Origin: an uncultured Pelagibacteraceae bacterium
GTDB lineage: Bacteria > Pseudomonadota > Alphaproteobacteria > Pelagibacterales > Pelagibacteraceae
NCBI GenBank assembly: GCA_902515985.1
Contig: CABXWY010000002.1
Span: 27,448 to 91,447, forward strand
Direction: 5' to 3'
Length of the DNA stretch: 64,000 nucleotides
In this document: positions 23,378 to 31,802 of the stretch, piece by piece
Layout of the letters: each line of letters opens with the position of its first letter
Position numbering within the stretch: the stretch's first letter is position 1
Made by a program: the position numbers and the translations under genes
Notes under the pieces: generated by a model
Database searches by the model: none
Seen by the model: the letters and a program-made list of their open reading frames with translations, nothing else
Told to the model about the DNA's origin: nothing

Positions 23378-24064
23378 ATGCAAAATTTTAAATTAAATAG
23401 AGAATTGGCTCATTTAGCTGTTCTTCAAAGAACAGAATTACTTGGGAAAAATCTTAAAAAATTGAGAAAGTTATTTGGCAGGTATCTTTTTACAGTTTTA
23501 TTTTCAAAATATTTTATAAATCCAAATAAAATTTCTAAAAATTATTACGATTTGATGGAAAAAGAATTTTTTTTAATTAAAAAATATCTAAAAAAAGAAG
23601 ATATAGTTTTAAGTATTGGCTCTGGAATTGGAGGTTTAGAGGTTTTAATTAATAAAACCTTTGATACTAATACCTTTTTCATTGAAAAAAATTATATATC
23701 AAAAAAAATAAAGTATGGCTGGGATTCAGAAAATCAGGAAGCGTATAATAACTTAAATTTATTAGCAGATTTTTTATTAAACAATGGTGTTAGCCAAAAG
23801 AAATTTAGTTTATTTGATTTTGATAAAAATGATCTCCCTAATATTAAATTTGATGTTATAATTTCCCTGTATTCTCTAGATTATCATTATGAATTTAGCT
23901 TATACAAAGATTATTTAAAAAAAATTATGAAGCCAGAAAGTGTTTTGATTTTTGATACTATAAGGCCTGAATATTTTAATGGTATTTTCAAAAATGTTGA
24001 AATAATCAAACAAGATTTAAACACTGTTCACAAATCTAAAAGAATTGTTTGTAGGAATTTTTAA
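23378..24064 (+). CDS. SAM-dependent methyltransferase-like protein
   Basis: This 228-residue protein has a class I methyltransferase core. The glycine-rich motif I is VLSIGSGIGGLEVL near residues 70-85, an acidic end of strand 2 appears in TFFIEKNY, and motif IV is FDVIISLYSLDYHY. Residues 1-65 are a basic helical leader. The substrate is unknown. It begins the accessory island 22 nt after rpoD and is followed, 5 nt later, by an O-antigen ligase-like gene, so an envelope or glycan substrate is plausible. Confidence 0.65.
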   Translation: MQNFKLNRELAHLAVLQRTELLGKNLKKLRKLFGRYLFTVLFSKYFINPNKISKNYYDLMEKEFFLIKKYLKKEDIVLSIGSGIGGLEVLINKTFDTNTFFIEKNYISKKIKYGWDSENQEAYNNLNLLADFLLNNGVSQKKFSLFDFDKNDLPNIKFDVIISLYSLDYHYEFSLYKDYLKKIMKPESVLIFDTIRPEYFNGIFKNVEIIKQDLNTVHKSKRIVCRNF

Positions 24065-24069
24065 TTTTT

Positions 24070-25332
24070 ATGAAAAAAGATTTAGAATATAAATTAATAG
24101 TTATATTATTATCATTTTTACCTATATCAATAATTATAGGACAAGCCGTGTCTTTATTAAATATCGTTATAATCTCGATTTTCATTATTACTAAAATAAT
24201 TATATTGAAAAATTATGATTTTACGAAAAGTCAATCTTTCATCTTACTTTTAATACTCTATTTGTATCTTTTATTTAATACTTTTATCTCACTTGATGCA
24301 GGTTTTAGTTTTTTAAGAAATTTTGGTTTTGTGAGATTTATTTTGTTATTCCTAGCGGTTAATTACTTTTTTTTTTATTTTAAAAATCAAGTTTTTTTTT
24401 TAAAAGTTTGGAGTTTAGTTATTTTAATCGTATTGATAGACTCCTATATTGAATATAGTTTTGGATCAAATATACTTGGATATGGATATGGAAAAGATAA
24501 TTATAAAGAAAGAATAGTAAGTTTTTTTAAGGATGAGCCCATAGTAGCAGGGTATCTCAATGGTTTTTTCTTTTTAATTTTAGGTTCACTTTTAAGTATT
24601 AATTTAAAAAAATCACAAAATAATAAAATGTTTATAATATGTATAATTTTATCATTATTGTTCCTTACATGTGTAATAATGACAGGCGAAAGATCAAATA
24701 CAATTAAAGCTACAATTGGTTTAAGTATATTTTATTTTATAAATAGCAAATTTAGCATTAAACAAAGATTAATTATATTTTTAAGTTTAATACTTGTTAT
24801 TGTTACTGTCGTATCAAGCTCAAGTTATTTAAAATACAGATATATGGAAAGAATAATAAATCCTATTCTTAGTTCAGATAAAAGAGAAAATTTTTTAAAA
24901 GAAAATATATACATTAAACATTATAATTCTGGATACGCTGTATTTAAAAATTATCCTTGGTTTGGGGTTGGCAATAAAAACTATAGGAATGAAACAAATA
25001 ACAATCGTTTCACAAAAAAAAATTATTTTCCTGATACGCATCCACACCAAATTTATTTAGAGTTTTTATCTGAGCATGGTATTGTTGGCACCATATTTTT
25101 TTTATCTATCATCTTCTTTCTTATTTTTAAAAATATCAAAAGCTGTATTACTTCTAAAAATTCTTTGCAGCTGGGAGCATTTTCTTTTTTAATTATAAAT
25201 TTTTTACCAATTTTACCAAGTGGAGCTTTTTTTAGTGATTTTAATATTACTTTATTTTTTATTAATTTTTCTATATTCATTGCGTGTAATCCATCATCAA
25301 ATATATTCAATAACAAATCAGATGATAATTAA
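24070..25332 (+). CDS. O-antigen ligase / Wzy-type polytopic membrane protein
   Basis: This is a 420-residue integral membrane protein with about ten to twelve hydrophobic segments. It carries the Wzy_C/WaaL hallmark: a long periplasmic loop with YAVFKNYPWFGVGNKNY followed by HPHQIYLEFLSEHGIVG, placing the conserved histidines at 324 and 326. Members either ligate undecaprenyl-linked O-antigen to lipid A-core or polymerise repeat units; the two cannot be separated by eye. It is extremely AT-rich (6 G+C in the 60 bases 24601-24660). It overlaps the next gene by 11 nt. Confidence 0.8.
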   Translation: MKKDLEYKLIVILLSFLPISIIIGQAVSLLNIVIISIFIITKIIILKNYDFTKSQSFILLLILYLYLLFNTFISLDAGFSFLRNFGFVRFILLFLAVNYFFFYFKNQVFFLKVWSLVILIVLIDSYIEYSFGSNILGYGYGKDNYKERIVSFFKDEPIVAGYLNGFFFLILGSLLSINLKKSQNNKMFIICIILSLLFLTCVIMTGERSNTIKATIGLSIFYFINSKFSIKQRLIIFLSLILVIVTVVSSSSYLKYRYMERIINPILSSDKRENFLKENIYIKHYNSGYAVFKNYPWFGVGNKNYRNETNNNRFTKKNYFPDTHPHQIYLEFLSEHGIVGTIFFLSIIFFLIFKNIKSCITSKNSLQLGAFSFLIINFLPILPSGAFFSDFNITLFFINFSIFIACNPSSNIFNNKSDDN

Positions 25333-26917
25333 AACTTTTATTAAAAAAAAATCTTTTTTTATTTATTTATTATTTTTGACTCTAATATCTTTTTCAATCA
25401 ATCAATACTATGCTTACATCGGAGTACTGCCAGTAGATAGTTTTTCAACCTTTAATGCAGGATATGATATTTTAAATGGTTCTATTCCTTTTAAAGATTT
25501 TTGGAGCATAAAAGGACCAGTTATGGATGTTCTACAGGCTTTTTTTTTCAAATTTTTTGGAGTTTCGTGGTTCAGTTACGCCATGCATTCATCATTTTTT
25601 AATTCTATATTTGCTTTGTCAACTTTTTTTACCCTTAAAAAATTTAATTTAGAAATTAAATATTGTTTTTTTTATTCAGTTTTAGCTTCAATACTTATGT
25701 ACCCAACTTATGGGATACCTTTTACAGATCACCATGTAGCAATTTTTTCAATATTGTCGGTTTATTGTGTTTGTCTTGCAATTAAATTTAATGATTTAAA
25801 ATATTGGTTCATAATACCTATTTTACTATTTTTAGGTTTTTTTACAAAACAAACCCCAGCAGCTTATTTTGGAATTCTAATTTTCTTTGTTTCGATTTTA
25901 AACCTTTTTTTTAATTTTGATAAAAAAATTATAATTTATGTAATTTTAAGTAGTTTTTTAATAATTTTATGTTTTTTTTCTTTAGTTTTATTTTATGAAA
26001 TACCAATAGCAAATATTATTTTACAATATTTTTTATTTCCAATGTCTTTAGGTGAAACACGTTTAGAATGGTTGTTTCCGTTGGAATTTAAAAGATTTAT
26101 ATTAAGATATAAATTGCTTTATATTGCTTTAGCAATACCAATTTTTTTTCTTTTTAAAAATACATTCAAAAATTTTTCTTCTTTTATCTCAAAGGATAAT
26201 CTTATCTTCATATTGCTATTTGGAACTTTAATTATTTTTGTTATCCATCAACTAATGACAATTAATGGTTTATTTATTTTTTTTTTAATACCAATATTTA
26301 GCGGTTTTTCACACATTTATTCAAAGTCTTTTAAAAATAAAAATAGATATGCATATTTTTTTTTAGTTTTAACATTAATATCAACAATTTATTACCATCA
26401 AAAGTATATAAGTAAAAGAGATACACTAGTTTTAAGAAATATTGATCTTAAAGCTTCAGTAAACTCATCTATAATAGATAATAAACTATCGAACTTAAAA
26501 TGGATAACTCACCATTATCCAACAAATCCTCAAGAAGAAATTCAAAATTTAAAAGACTCGATTAAAATTATTGAGCAGGATAATAGAGCTAAAATGCTTG
26601 TAACAGACTATCAATTCATTTCTGTAGTTTTATCAATTAATGATAATGCAGCTGCAAGAATTTGGTGGAGGCATCACATTTATCCCTCAGGACCAGAAAA
26701 AAAATACTTCGATGAATGGAGAAATTTCTTAATTAATAAAATTATACAAAATAAAATAAAAGTCATTTATACAATTAAACCATTAGAGGGAGAAGAAAAT
26801 ATTTTACAAAATATTATAAGTGATCAATGTTACAATGAAAATAATTTGAGTAAAATTTTAATGATTCAAGAAATGATGGAATGCAATGAACTTATATCAT
26901 CAATTAATTTAAAATAA
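25322..26917 (+). CDS. polytopic membrane protein, probable GT-C-type glycosyltransferase
   Basis: This 531-residue protein has one N-terminal membrane helix, an external loop reading VDSFSTFNAGYDILNGSIPF then FKDFWSIKGP, roughly ten further hydrophobic segments and a soluble C-terminal domain of about 150 residues. An acidic first loop with a Y-x-x-x-G...PF-x-D-x-W pattern is typical of polyprenyl-phosphate-sugar-dependent GT-C enzymes (GT39/ArnT-like and relatives). The start is ATG 25322, overlapping the ligase stop; upstream in-frame codons belong to the ligase. Function is inferred from fold type and neighbourhood; donor and acceptor are unknown. Confidence 0.6.
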   Translation: MIIKTFIKKKSFFIYLLFLTLISFSINQYYAYIGVLPVDSFSTFNAGYDILNGSIPFKDFWSIKGPVMDVLQAFFFKFFGVSWFSYAMHSSFFNSIFALSTFFTLKKFNLEIKYCFFYSVLASILMYPTYGIPFTDHHVAIFSILSVYCVCLAIKFNDLKYWFIIPILLFLGFFTKQTPAAYFGILIFFVSILNLFFNFDKKIIIYVILSSFLIILCFFSLVLFYEIPIANIILQYFLFPMSLGETRLEWLFPLEFKRFILRYKLLYIALAIPIFFLFKNTFKNFSSFISKDNLIFILLFGTLIIFVIHQLMTINGLFIFFLIPIFSGFSHIYSKSFKNKNRYAYFFLVLTLISTIYYHQKYISKRDTLVLRNIDLKASVNSSIIDNKLSNLKWITHHYPTNPQEEIQNLKDSIKIIEQDNRAKMLVTDYQFISVVLSINDNAAARIWWRHHIYPSGPEKKYFDEWRNFLINKIIQNKIKVIYTIKPLEGEENILQNIISDQCYNENNLSKILMIQEMMECNELISSINLK

Positions 26918-26922
26918 TAAAA

Positions 26923-27732
26923 ATGTTGAAAATAGTTAAAAAAATTCAGTTCAAATCTAATGAGAATAAGATGAGAACAGTTGCAAATACTAATAAGGCT
27001 ATTGAAATTTTTAATTCAAATAAATCACAAAATTTAAGATACTTACTTGAGCAAAGATTTAGCTGGATGAACAAATTTATAAACAGGGAGGACGTTGGAA
27101 TTGAATTTGGATCAGGGGCTGGCTTTGCTAAACATTTTATAAAAAATAATAATTTCAAAATGTCTGATTTAAGCGATGATAATCATTTAGATTATAAGGG
27201 GGTTGATGCGCAATCAACTAATTTTTCTGATAACACTTTCAATTATATAATTGCATCAAATATGATTCATCATATTCCTTATCCTATCAAGTTTTTTAGG
27301 GAAATGTTTAGAATTTTAAAAAAAGATGGCAAATTGATAATCTTTGAGTCCTACTGTTCTATAATTTTTCAATTAGTTACAATTGTTATGAAACACGAAG
27401 GTTTTGATTTTACAAAAAATGTTTGGGATGAAAAAATTCCTAAAAGTGATGAAAAAAATGCTTGGGCTGGAAATATAGCAGTACCACATCTAATATTTGA
27501 TGATAAAAGTATTTTTGAAAAAGAATTAGGCAATCTTTATTCTATTGATTATGAAGAATTGACCGAGTGCTTAATTTTTTTGAATTCTGGAGGTGTAACT
27601 TCTAAAACATTTCACATACCTCTACCAATAGTATTATTAAAATTAATAAACTCAGTCGATAAATTTTTAGTAAAATTTTTTCCAAATATATTTGGCATGG
27701 GAAGAAGGATTGTTTTAAGGAAAAAAAATTAA
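26923..27732 (+). CDS. class I SAM-dependent methyltransferase
   Basis: This 269-residue protein resembles Methyltransf_11-type enzymes. Motif I is GIEFGSGAGFAKHF near 53-66, an Asp appears in YKGVDAQ, motif IV is FNYIIASNMIHHIPYPIKFF, and motif V/VI is FRILKKDGKLIIFES. A C-terminal hydrophobic/basic tail (LKLINSVDKFLVKFFP) could associate with the membrane. It is the last gene of the plus-strand part of the island and likely methylates a sugar or lipid intermediate handled by the two preceding membrane proteins, an inference from position. Confidence 0.72.
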   Translation: MLKIVKKIQFKSNENKMRTVANTNKAIEIFNSNKSQNLRYLLEQRFSWMNKFINREDVGIEFGSGAGFAKHFIKNNNFKMSDLSDDNHLDYKGVDAQSTNFSDNTFNYIIASNMIHHIPYPIKFFREMFRILKKDGKLIIFESYCSIIFQLVTIVMKHEGFDFTKNVWDEKIPKSDEKNAWAGNIAVPHLIFDDKSIFEKELGNLYSIDYEELTECLIFLNSGGVTSKTFHIPLPIVLLKLINSVDKFLVKFFPNIFGMGRRIVLRKKN

Positions 27733-27736
27733 GTTT

Positions 27737-27767
27737 TTGATTTAACTGGATAATACATTTAAATCAA
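27737..27767. terminator. possible bidirectional terminator hairpin between convergent genes
   Basis: TTGATTTAA at 27737-27745 and TTAAATCAA at 27759-27767 are perfect reverse complements with a 13-nt loop. They lie in the 48-nt gap between the plus-strand methyltransferase and the minus-strand sugar methyltransferase-like gene. The stem is AT-rich and the T-tract is short, so termination is only moderately supported. Confidence 0.4.
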
Positions 27768-27780
27768 GCATAATTATTTT

Positions 27781-29175
27781 CTATTTATTGAAAACAGACT
27801 TAATTGTTGATACTAGCTTTGACATAATTCTTCCAATTATACTCCTCGATAAATTAATTTCATAATCCTTACAAATCTCAACTGCTTTATTATGAATAAT
27901 CTTATTATCAGTAAGTGCTTGCATAGAAAGAATCGACTTATGGCTTAAACTCTCTAGAACTTTGGGCGATTTTAAAAATTGTTTTATTGTAATATTAGGT
28001 ATCCGACGATTTGCCAATATAGATCCTAAAACCTGTGCATAAATTTGAACCCCACGCTGAAAGTTAGGGTCTTCTCTGACTTCGTTTACTTCAACAACAA
28101 ATGACTTAAGTTCATCGGTAGGAGAGGTTATCGATAGACGATTAGTACAAAATAAATTTTCTAGAAAATTACTAAACCCAAGCACCTGCAATTCCCCTAT
28201 TGTATCCATAATTTTGATATCATGAGCGCTTAATTCATGACTGCTAGGTGAAAAAAGGTTAACAATTGGTACGGTTGCTTTTGGCCCAGAAGGGGGCATT
28301 TGACGGTGCATAGATGAGTAAATATTATCCAAGCCATCAAGCTTATAGTCTGAATATCTTCTAATCTCCCATTTCTTAGGAGAGTTAATAGAAAAGAACT
28401 TCCCATCAGGATTCAAGTGACTCTTTATAAACTGCATGTATGCTTTGACAGTATCTAGTTCCATTTCTTGCATTGAATATGTGTTAATTATTAAGTCAAA
28501 AGAATGCTTTATATCATCAATTTCTGAAGGGACTGAAAAGAAAATTTTTACAGAGTGGTCGTGTAGAGTTTCAAAACTATTTTTAGAAAAGAAATAGGAT
28601 TTTTCAATACATTTTTTTCCAAAGACTGTTCCTAAATATAGTTCTGCTAACAGCAGGTTGTCAGGGAGATCCACTAAGTGCCACGATGAAATATTTAAAC
28701 CAGAAAACTTTATTACTTGCCTTGCTAATTCACCATATCCGCTTCCTATTTCCAAAACTTTTAATTTTTCATGCTTATAGACTCCCAAAGATTTTCTCAA
28801 TTGATGCAAAGACTCCATGTTCACGAGATTTGAACGAGTTAATTGCTGCCCTTCAAAATCAAATTTAGTCTCACCAAATAACGTCTCAGAACTAAGTAAC
28901 TTTGAGGTATCACTAATATCTCTGTTGCTCTTTAAAATAATTTTTTGTAGCTTGTGAAAATTTTTTTTTTCAGTAGTATATTGATTATTTTGCATAGCGA
29001 GTCCAGTAGCAATATTTGCATCTGGAGCAAGAAACCTTAATAAAGCACTTGCACTTAGATTTGAACGTAATTTGAATTGATCTTGCCAACCTTTACTAAT
29101 TTTGAAATAGTTACTTTCGACAATTGAACTATTTTTTAAACGAAGAACAGCAGTATCTAATTCAGTAGATTTCAT
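27781..29175 (-). CDS. putative sugar O-methyltransferase
   Basis: This 464-residue protein has a class I methyltransferase motif VLEIGSGYGELARQV at about 141-155 and a second core segment FDLIINTYSMQEME, inside a long architecture with an extended N-terminal helical region and a C-terminal helical extension. This layout matches proteins annotated as putative sugar O-methyltransferases in glycan gene clusters. The start is placed at ATG 29175, preceded by GAGG, rather than at TTG 29196. G+C is much higher than in neighbours (29 of 60 in 28261-28320), suggesting recent transfer together with the two genes upstream. Confidence 0.65.
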   Translation of the reverse strand: MKSTELDTAVLRLKNSSIVESNYFKISKGWQDQFKLRSNLSASALLRFLAPDANIATGLAMQNNQYTTEKKNFHKLQKIILKSNRDISDTSKLLSSETLFGETKFDFEGQQLTRSNLVNMESLHQLRKSLGVYKHEKLKVLEIGSGYGELARQVIKFSGLNISSWHLVDLPDNLLLAELYLGTVFGKKCIEKSYFFSKNSFETLHDHSVKIFFSVPSEIDDIKHSFDLIINTYSMQEMELDTVKAYMQFIKSHLNPDGKFFSINSPKKWEIRRYSDYKLDGLDNIYSSMHRQMPPSGPKATVPIVNLFSPSSHELSAHDIKIMDTIGELQVLGFSNFLENLFCTNRLSITSPTDELKSFVVEVNEVREDPNFQRGVQIYAQVLGSILANRRIPNITIKQFLKSPKVLESLSHKSILSMQALTDNKIIHNKAVEICKDYEINLSRSIIGRIMSKLVSTIKSVFNK

Positions 29176-29277
29176 TTCATTTTCCTCACTTAGCAAATAG
29201 TTTTTTTAGATCACAGAAGTAAACACAATTTTTTTTTTGCAAATATTTTATATTTTTGATTACATTCACATATATAT

Positions 29278-29976
29278 CTATTGATTTAAAAATTGAGCTA
29301 CTTCAAATTTTGATGAAGCCCGCAGGAGTAACGTGAGCCTAACTAAATTTGATCTATTGGTCCCGCTGCGGTGAGGGCGTTTGAAATCAAAAGCAACAAC
29401 TTGGCCAAATTTAGTCTCAGCAATCATGGACTCCTTTGGCACGGCACATTCGACTCTAAAATGTTTTTTTTGATTTTTGTCCATGTAAAAACTTTTATGT
29501 TGTAATACTTCTTCTTGCAAATCACATCCGATATGTATTGCACCATTTTCATTATTACAATCATGTAGAGGAATGGACATTACTATGCTGTCTGGTGTAC
29601 AATCACCTTTAGCTAAGTAATAACCAGCTTCTTGATGCCATGGTAGGGATATTTTTTTTTCCTCTTCTTTAAACTCTTGCAGCAAATCAATTCGAAAATA
29701 AGGAAATACAATCTTGATGTCTTTTAGCTCAACATCCATAAGCTTCGCAGCTAACGAATACAGCGCTGGATCCTTTGTTATCTCATAAAACTCTGACGAA
29801 CCTAAAATTTTATCCTGCAAATTAGCTACATATCTTTTGTCCTGAGTTTGAAGATTTAAAACATTCTCAGAAAACTCCTCATGTGTTACAGCACTCGACA
29901 AACTAAAACAAAACTTCTGGAAATCTTGAAGTGAAGTGAGATCATCAAGTTTGACAATTTCTAAAAGGTCTCTCAT
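29278..29976 (-). CDS. phytanoyl-CoA dioxygenase (PhyH)-like Fe(II)/2OG oxygenase
   Basis: This 232-residue protein shows the PhyH facial triad: H114 and E116 in LPWHQEAGYY (H-x-E variant), H202 in FKRPHRSGTNRS and the cosubstrate arginine near R213. Related members in antibiotic and glycan clusters hydroxylate or oxidise small molecules or sugars; this substrate is unknown. The start is ATG 29976, whose ATGA overlaps the stop of the TylF-type gene, implying coupling. The region 29341-29400 contains 26 G+C in 60, well above the local background. Confidence 0.75.
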   Translation of the reverse strand: MRDLLEIVKLDDLTSLQDFQKFCFSLSSAVTHEEFSENVLNLQTQDKRYVANLQDKILGSSEFYEITKDPALYSLAAKLMDVELKDIKIVFPYFRIDLLQEFKEEEKKISLPWHQEAGYYLAKGDCTPDSIVMSIPLHDCNNENGAIHIGCDLQEEVLQHKSFYMDKNQKKHFRVECAVPKESMIAETKFGQVVAFDFKRPHRSGTNRSNLVRLTLLLRASSKFEVAQFLNQ

Positions 29977-30731
29977 TGTATTATCCAATATCCTGCCATT
30001 GATGCTTCATTTACTCGCTTCAAGTTAATATTCTTTAATCCAAGCTGCTCAATAACAGCGATGGTTTCTCCTGGATAGTCTTCGTTGTTAATTTCATCAA
30101 AGACGACCATAGCGCCTTTGGGCATTCTGTCGATTACCACCTCCAACACTTTCTTGGTAGGAGTGTAAAGGTCTAGGTCAAGATGAAGTAAAGCAATCAC
30201 ACTGGAAGGATGGTCAGCCAGATATTTTGGCATTGTCTCAGTAATATCACCTTTATTTAAACTTATCTTTGGAATATTTCCTATCTGCCTGTTCTGGTCA
30301 AATAGCTTAATCGCCTCACTTAGATATTGAAAACTATCGTAACGAAGACCTCCCAAGACCATGTGCTTGGCACCCGACGTTAAGTCCTCTTTGGATGGCT
30401 GGGTAAAACCTTCAAAAGTATCAAAGCCAATAATCTTCCGTGTATAATGATGCGGTTCATAAATTGAGCTAAAGTGAGCCATTGCAAACAAGAAGTTTCC
30501 ACCAGCAACTCCACACTCCAAAATATTTCCAGGAACGTCTTTTATCATTTCCCAGTATCTAAGCGTTTCAATAAACCTAGTAATTTGTTGCCTTGTTGCA
30601 AATACACTAAAGTTATTACTCAGGTTGTCAGCACTAATTTGTTTGACTAATTCCGCACGTCTTTCGTACCAATTAATCTGATCGGTGGTATTCCGACTTT
30701 TCTCGATATTCTTTAGAGACTCATTTTTCAT
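29973..30731 (-). CDS. TylF/MycF-type O-methyltransferase
   Basis: This 252-residue protein matches the macrocin O-methyltransferase family, metal-dependent enzymes that methylate sugar hydroxyls. Visible motifs are NILECGVAGGNFLFAM (motif I, GVAGG at 74-78), IGFDTFEGF (102-109), LLHLDLDLYTPT with D185 and D187, and VVFDEIN with D212 as a likely metal ligand. The start is ATG 30731; a longer frame from TTG 30785 overlaps another small reading frame and has no family similarity. It probably acts with the coupled PhyH-type gene on a glycan or small molecule. Composition (24 G+C of 60 at 30301-30360) suggests transfer. Confidence 0.8.
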   Translation of the reverse strand: MKNESLKNIEKSRNTTDQINWYERRAELVKQISADNLSNNFSVFATRQQITRFIETLRYWEMIKDVPGNILECGVAGGNFLFAMAHFSSIYEPHHYTRKIIGFDTFEGFTQPSKEDLTSGAKHMVLGGLRYDSFQYLSEAIKLFDQNRQIGNIPKISLNKGDITETMPKYLADHPSSVIALLHLDLDLYTPTKKVLEVVIDRMPKGAMVVFDEINNEDYPGETIAVIEQLGLKNINLKRVNEASMAGYWIIQ

Positions 30732-30744
30732 TGTTTCTTTCTCT

Positions 30745-30861
30745 CTACAAATTTCTAGCTTTAATAATCCTAGTTGTAAAGCCAAATTCTTTACAAATAT
30801 GGTTTACTTCTTCGAGTGCATCTGCACGTTTGTTCTTCTTTGCTTTGTATATTAATATCAT
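30745..30861 (-). CDS. small hypothetical protein (38 residues) or gene remnant
   Basis: An ATG at 30861 opens a 38-codon frame ending in TAG at 30745, 14 nt before the ATG of the TylF-type gene on the same strand. The product is basic, with KAKKNKRADALEEV and a helix-like KEFGFTTRII segment. I do not recognise it. The G+C-richer composition matches the following gene, so it could be a real leader gene, or the tail of a gene lost when the cluster was acquired. Confidence 0.3.
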   Translation of the reverse strand: MILIYKAKKNKRADALEEVNHICKEFGFTTRIIKARNL

Positions 30862-31161
30862 TGTTATTCCATAAGTGAAATATAACTAAATTATTCAAAA
30901 CTTAAAACATATATTATATAAAATAATTCCTGGAGCCTGATAATTAATTGGGCAATCGAAGACCAAGCTCCAGAAAGACTATTACTAATGATTTAAATTT
31001 AATAACAGTTTAGGATTCAGGCATCAAGCAACATTCCCAATTTATAGTTAAGTTTAGTTAGAAATACTTTGTGAAAGTACCTTGGGCGGAGCCATAATTT
31101 GTAAAAGAACATTGGCCCAAGAACCCCTAATAAGGCCCTCATTGAGAGGGTTGCAAAACTT
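30862..31161. other. 300-nt stretch without a recognised gene
   Basis: No convincing coding sequence was found. A 72-codon frame on the minus strand (31017-31235) overlaps the end of the phage-like pseudogene in another frame and has no family features. The stretch contains a nested inverted repeat at 30930-30973 and a short GC hairpin CCCTC-ATTGA-GAGGG at 31136-31150. It looks like decayed or intergenic sequence at the island edge. Confidence 0.5.
30930..30973 (-). repeat. nested inverted repeat near the island edge
   Basis: CTGGAGC at 30930-30936 and GCTCCAG at 30967-30973 are perfect reverse complements. Inside, on the minus strand, TTGG and CCAA can extend a second stem. The structure is GC-richer than its surroundings. 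It could be a terminator-like or structured RNA element on the minus strand, or a remnant of a mobile element. No T-tract follows directly. Confidence 0.3.
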
Positions 31162-31514
31162 TTAAGATTTATCTTCCTCAACATTTTTTGGTTTACCAAA
31201 CAATTCTTCTGCCAAACTTTGATGCATAGCTTCAAATTCTTCTATTGTTCTAAACATATTTGTCATTTTTTCGTTTAAATCCTCTTGTGATAATTCTTTT
31301 GTTAGAGTTAAATTTCTATCAACATAAAAGCCCTGGACTTTGCCTTTTAATTCTTCACCTTTAATTGCTACTCCATACTGACCTTTTGCCCTGGCTTCCT
31401 GCTGAATTCTTGTAAGATTTGCTAGGTGTTTGAGCTTATCAATTAACCAAAATTCTTATCCATTATCGGCTTTCTTCGGTTGTAGCCTCGGATTTTCATT
31501 TTTATTTCATTCAT
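31162..31514 (-). pseudogene. frameshifted phage-like gene, possibly a small terminase subunit
   Basis: An ATG at 31514, preceded by AAAGGA at a good distance, opens MNEIKMKIRGYNRRKPIMDKNFG then stops. Shifting by one base near 31455-31470 continues into FWLIDKLKHLANLTRIQQEA and on through AKGQYGVAIKGEELKGKVQG and FYVDR, ending in a TAA at 31162. The joined product would be about 117 residues. The KxxxYxxAIKxxELxGKxxGFYVDR pattern resembles the C-terminal part of phage small terminase or related DNA-packaging proteins; this assignment is tentative. No other phage genes are present, so it is a relic, unless the shift is a sequencing error. Confidence 0.45.
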
Positions 31515-31722
31515 AGTTTTTGGTCCTTTCATTGATGAAAGCTTTATGAATTAAAAATTATGATTTGTGATTTTTCACATCTAGATTGTGAATCTTTTTA
31601 CCAACCATTTCACCAACCGATCAATTTACAAACCCCCTCAAATGCAACATTTACAATCTGCAATTTGTATTTACCGACTTGCAAGACTCTAAAAACTGAA
31701 GTAAACATTGACTCAATTTAAA
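31515..31722. other. 208-nt non-coding stretch upstream of the tRNA-Ile2 gene
   Basis: No gene is visible. It includes a short hairpin TGTGA-TTTT-TCACA region near 31566-31579 and C-rich repeats of the type ACCAACC near 31601-31618. The tRNA promoter should lie in its last part; TTGACT at about 31709-31714 is too close to the tRNA to be its -35 box. No copy of the tRNA 3' end, as expected of an attachment site, was found. Confidence 0.5.
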
Positions 31723-31799
31723 GGGCCTGTAGCTCAGTTGGTTAGAGCAGTACACTCATAATGTATTGGTCCCAGGTTCGAGTCCTGGCGGGCCCACCA
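31723..31799 (+). tRNA. tRNA with CAU anticodon, most likely tRNA-Ile2 (lysidine type)
   Basis: This 77-nt gene folds as a full cloverleaf with an encoded CCA. The acceptor stem GGGCCUG pairs with CGGGCCC (one U-G), the anticodon stem is GUACA/UGUAU around loop CUCAUAA, and the T-arm is CCAGG/CCUGG. The CAU anticodon fits elongator Met or Ile2. The pairs C4-G69 and C5-G68 are positive determinants for TilS lysidine modification, and the acceptor stem resembles alphaproteobacterial tRNA-Ile, so tRNA-Ile2 reading AUA is favoured. It borders the accessory island. Confidence 0.85.
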
Positions 31800-31802
31800 A
31801 AC

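Noticed and set aside
25220..25321. Longer N-terminus for the GT-C-like protein
   Set aside because: These codons overlap the O-antigen ligase coding sequence in another frame; the ATG at 25322 gives the standard short overlap.
30731..30785. TTG start at 30785 for the TylF-type methyltransferase
   Set aside because: The added 18 residues lack family similarity and overlap a small upstream frame; the ATG at 30731 fits better.
31017..31235. A 72-codon minus-strand frame with a hydrophobic segment
   Set aside because: It overlaps the end of the phage-like gene in another frame, has no recognisable domain and no good ribosome binding site.
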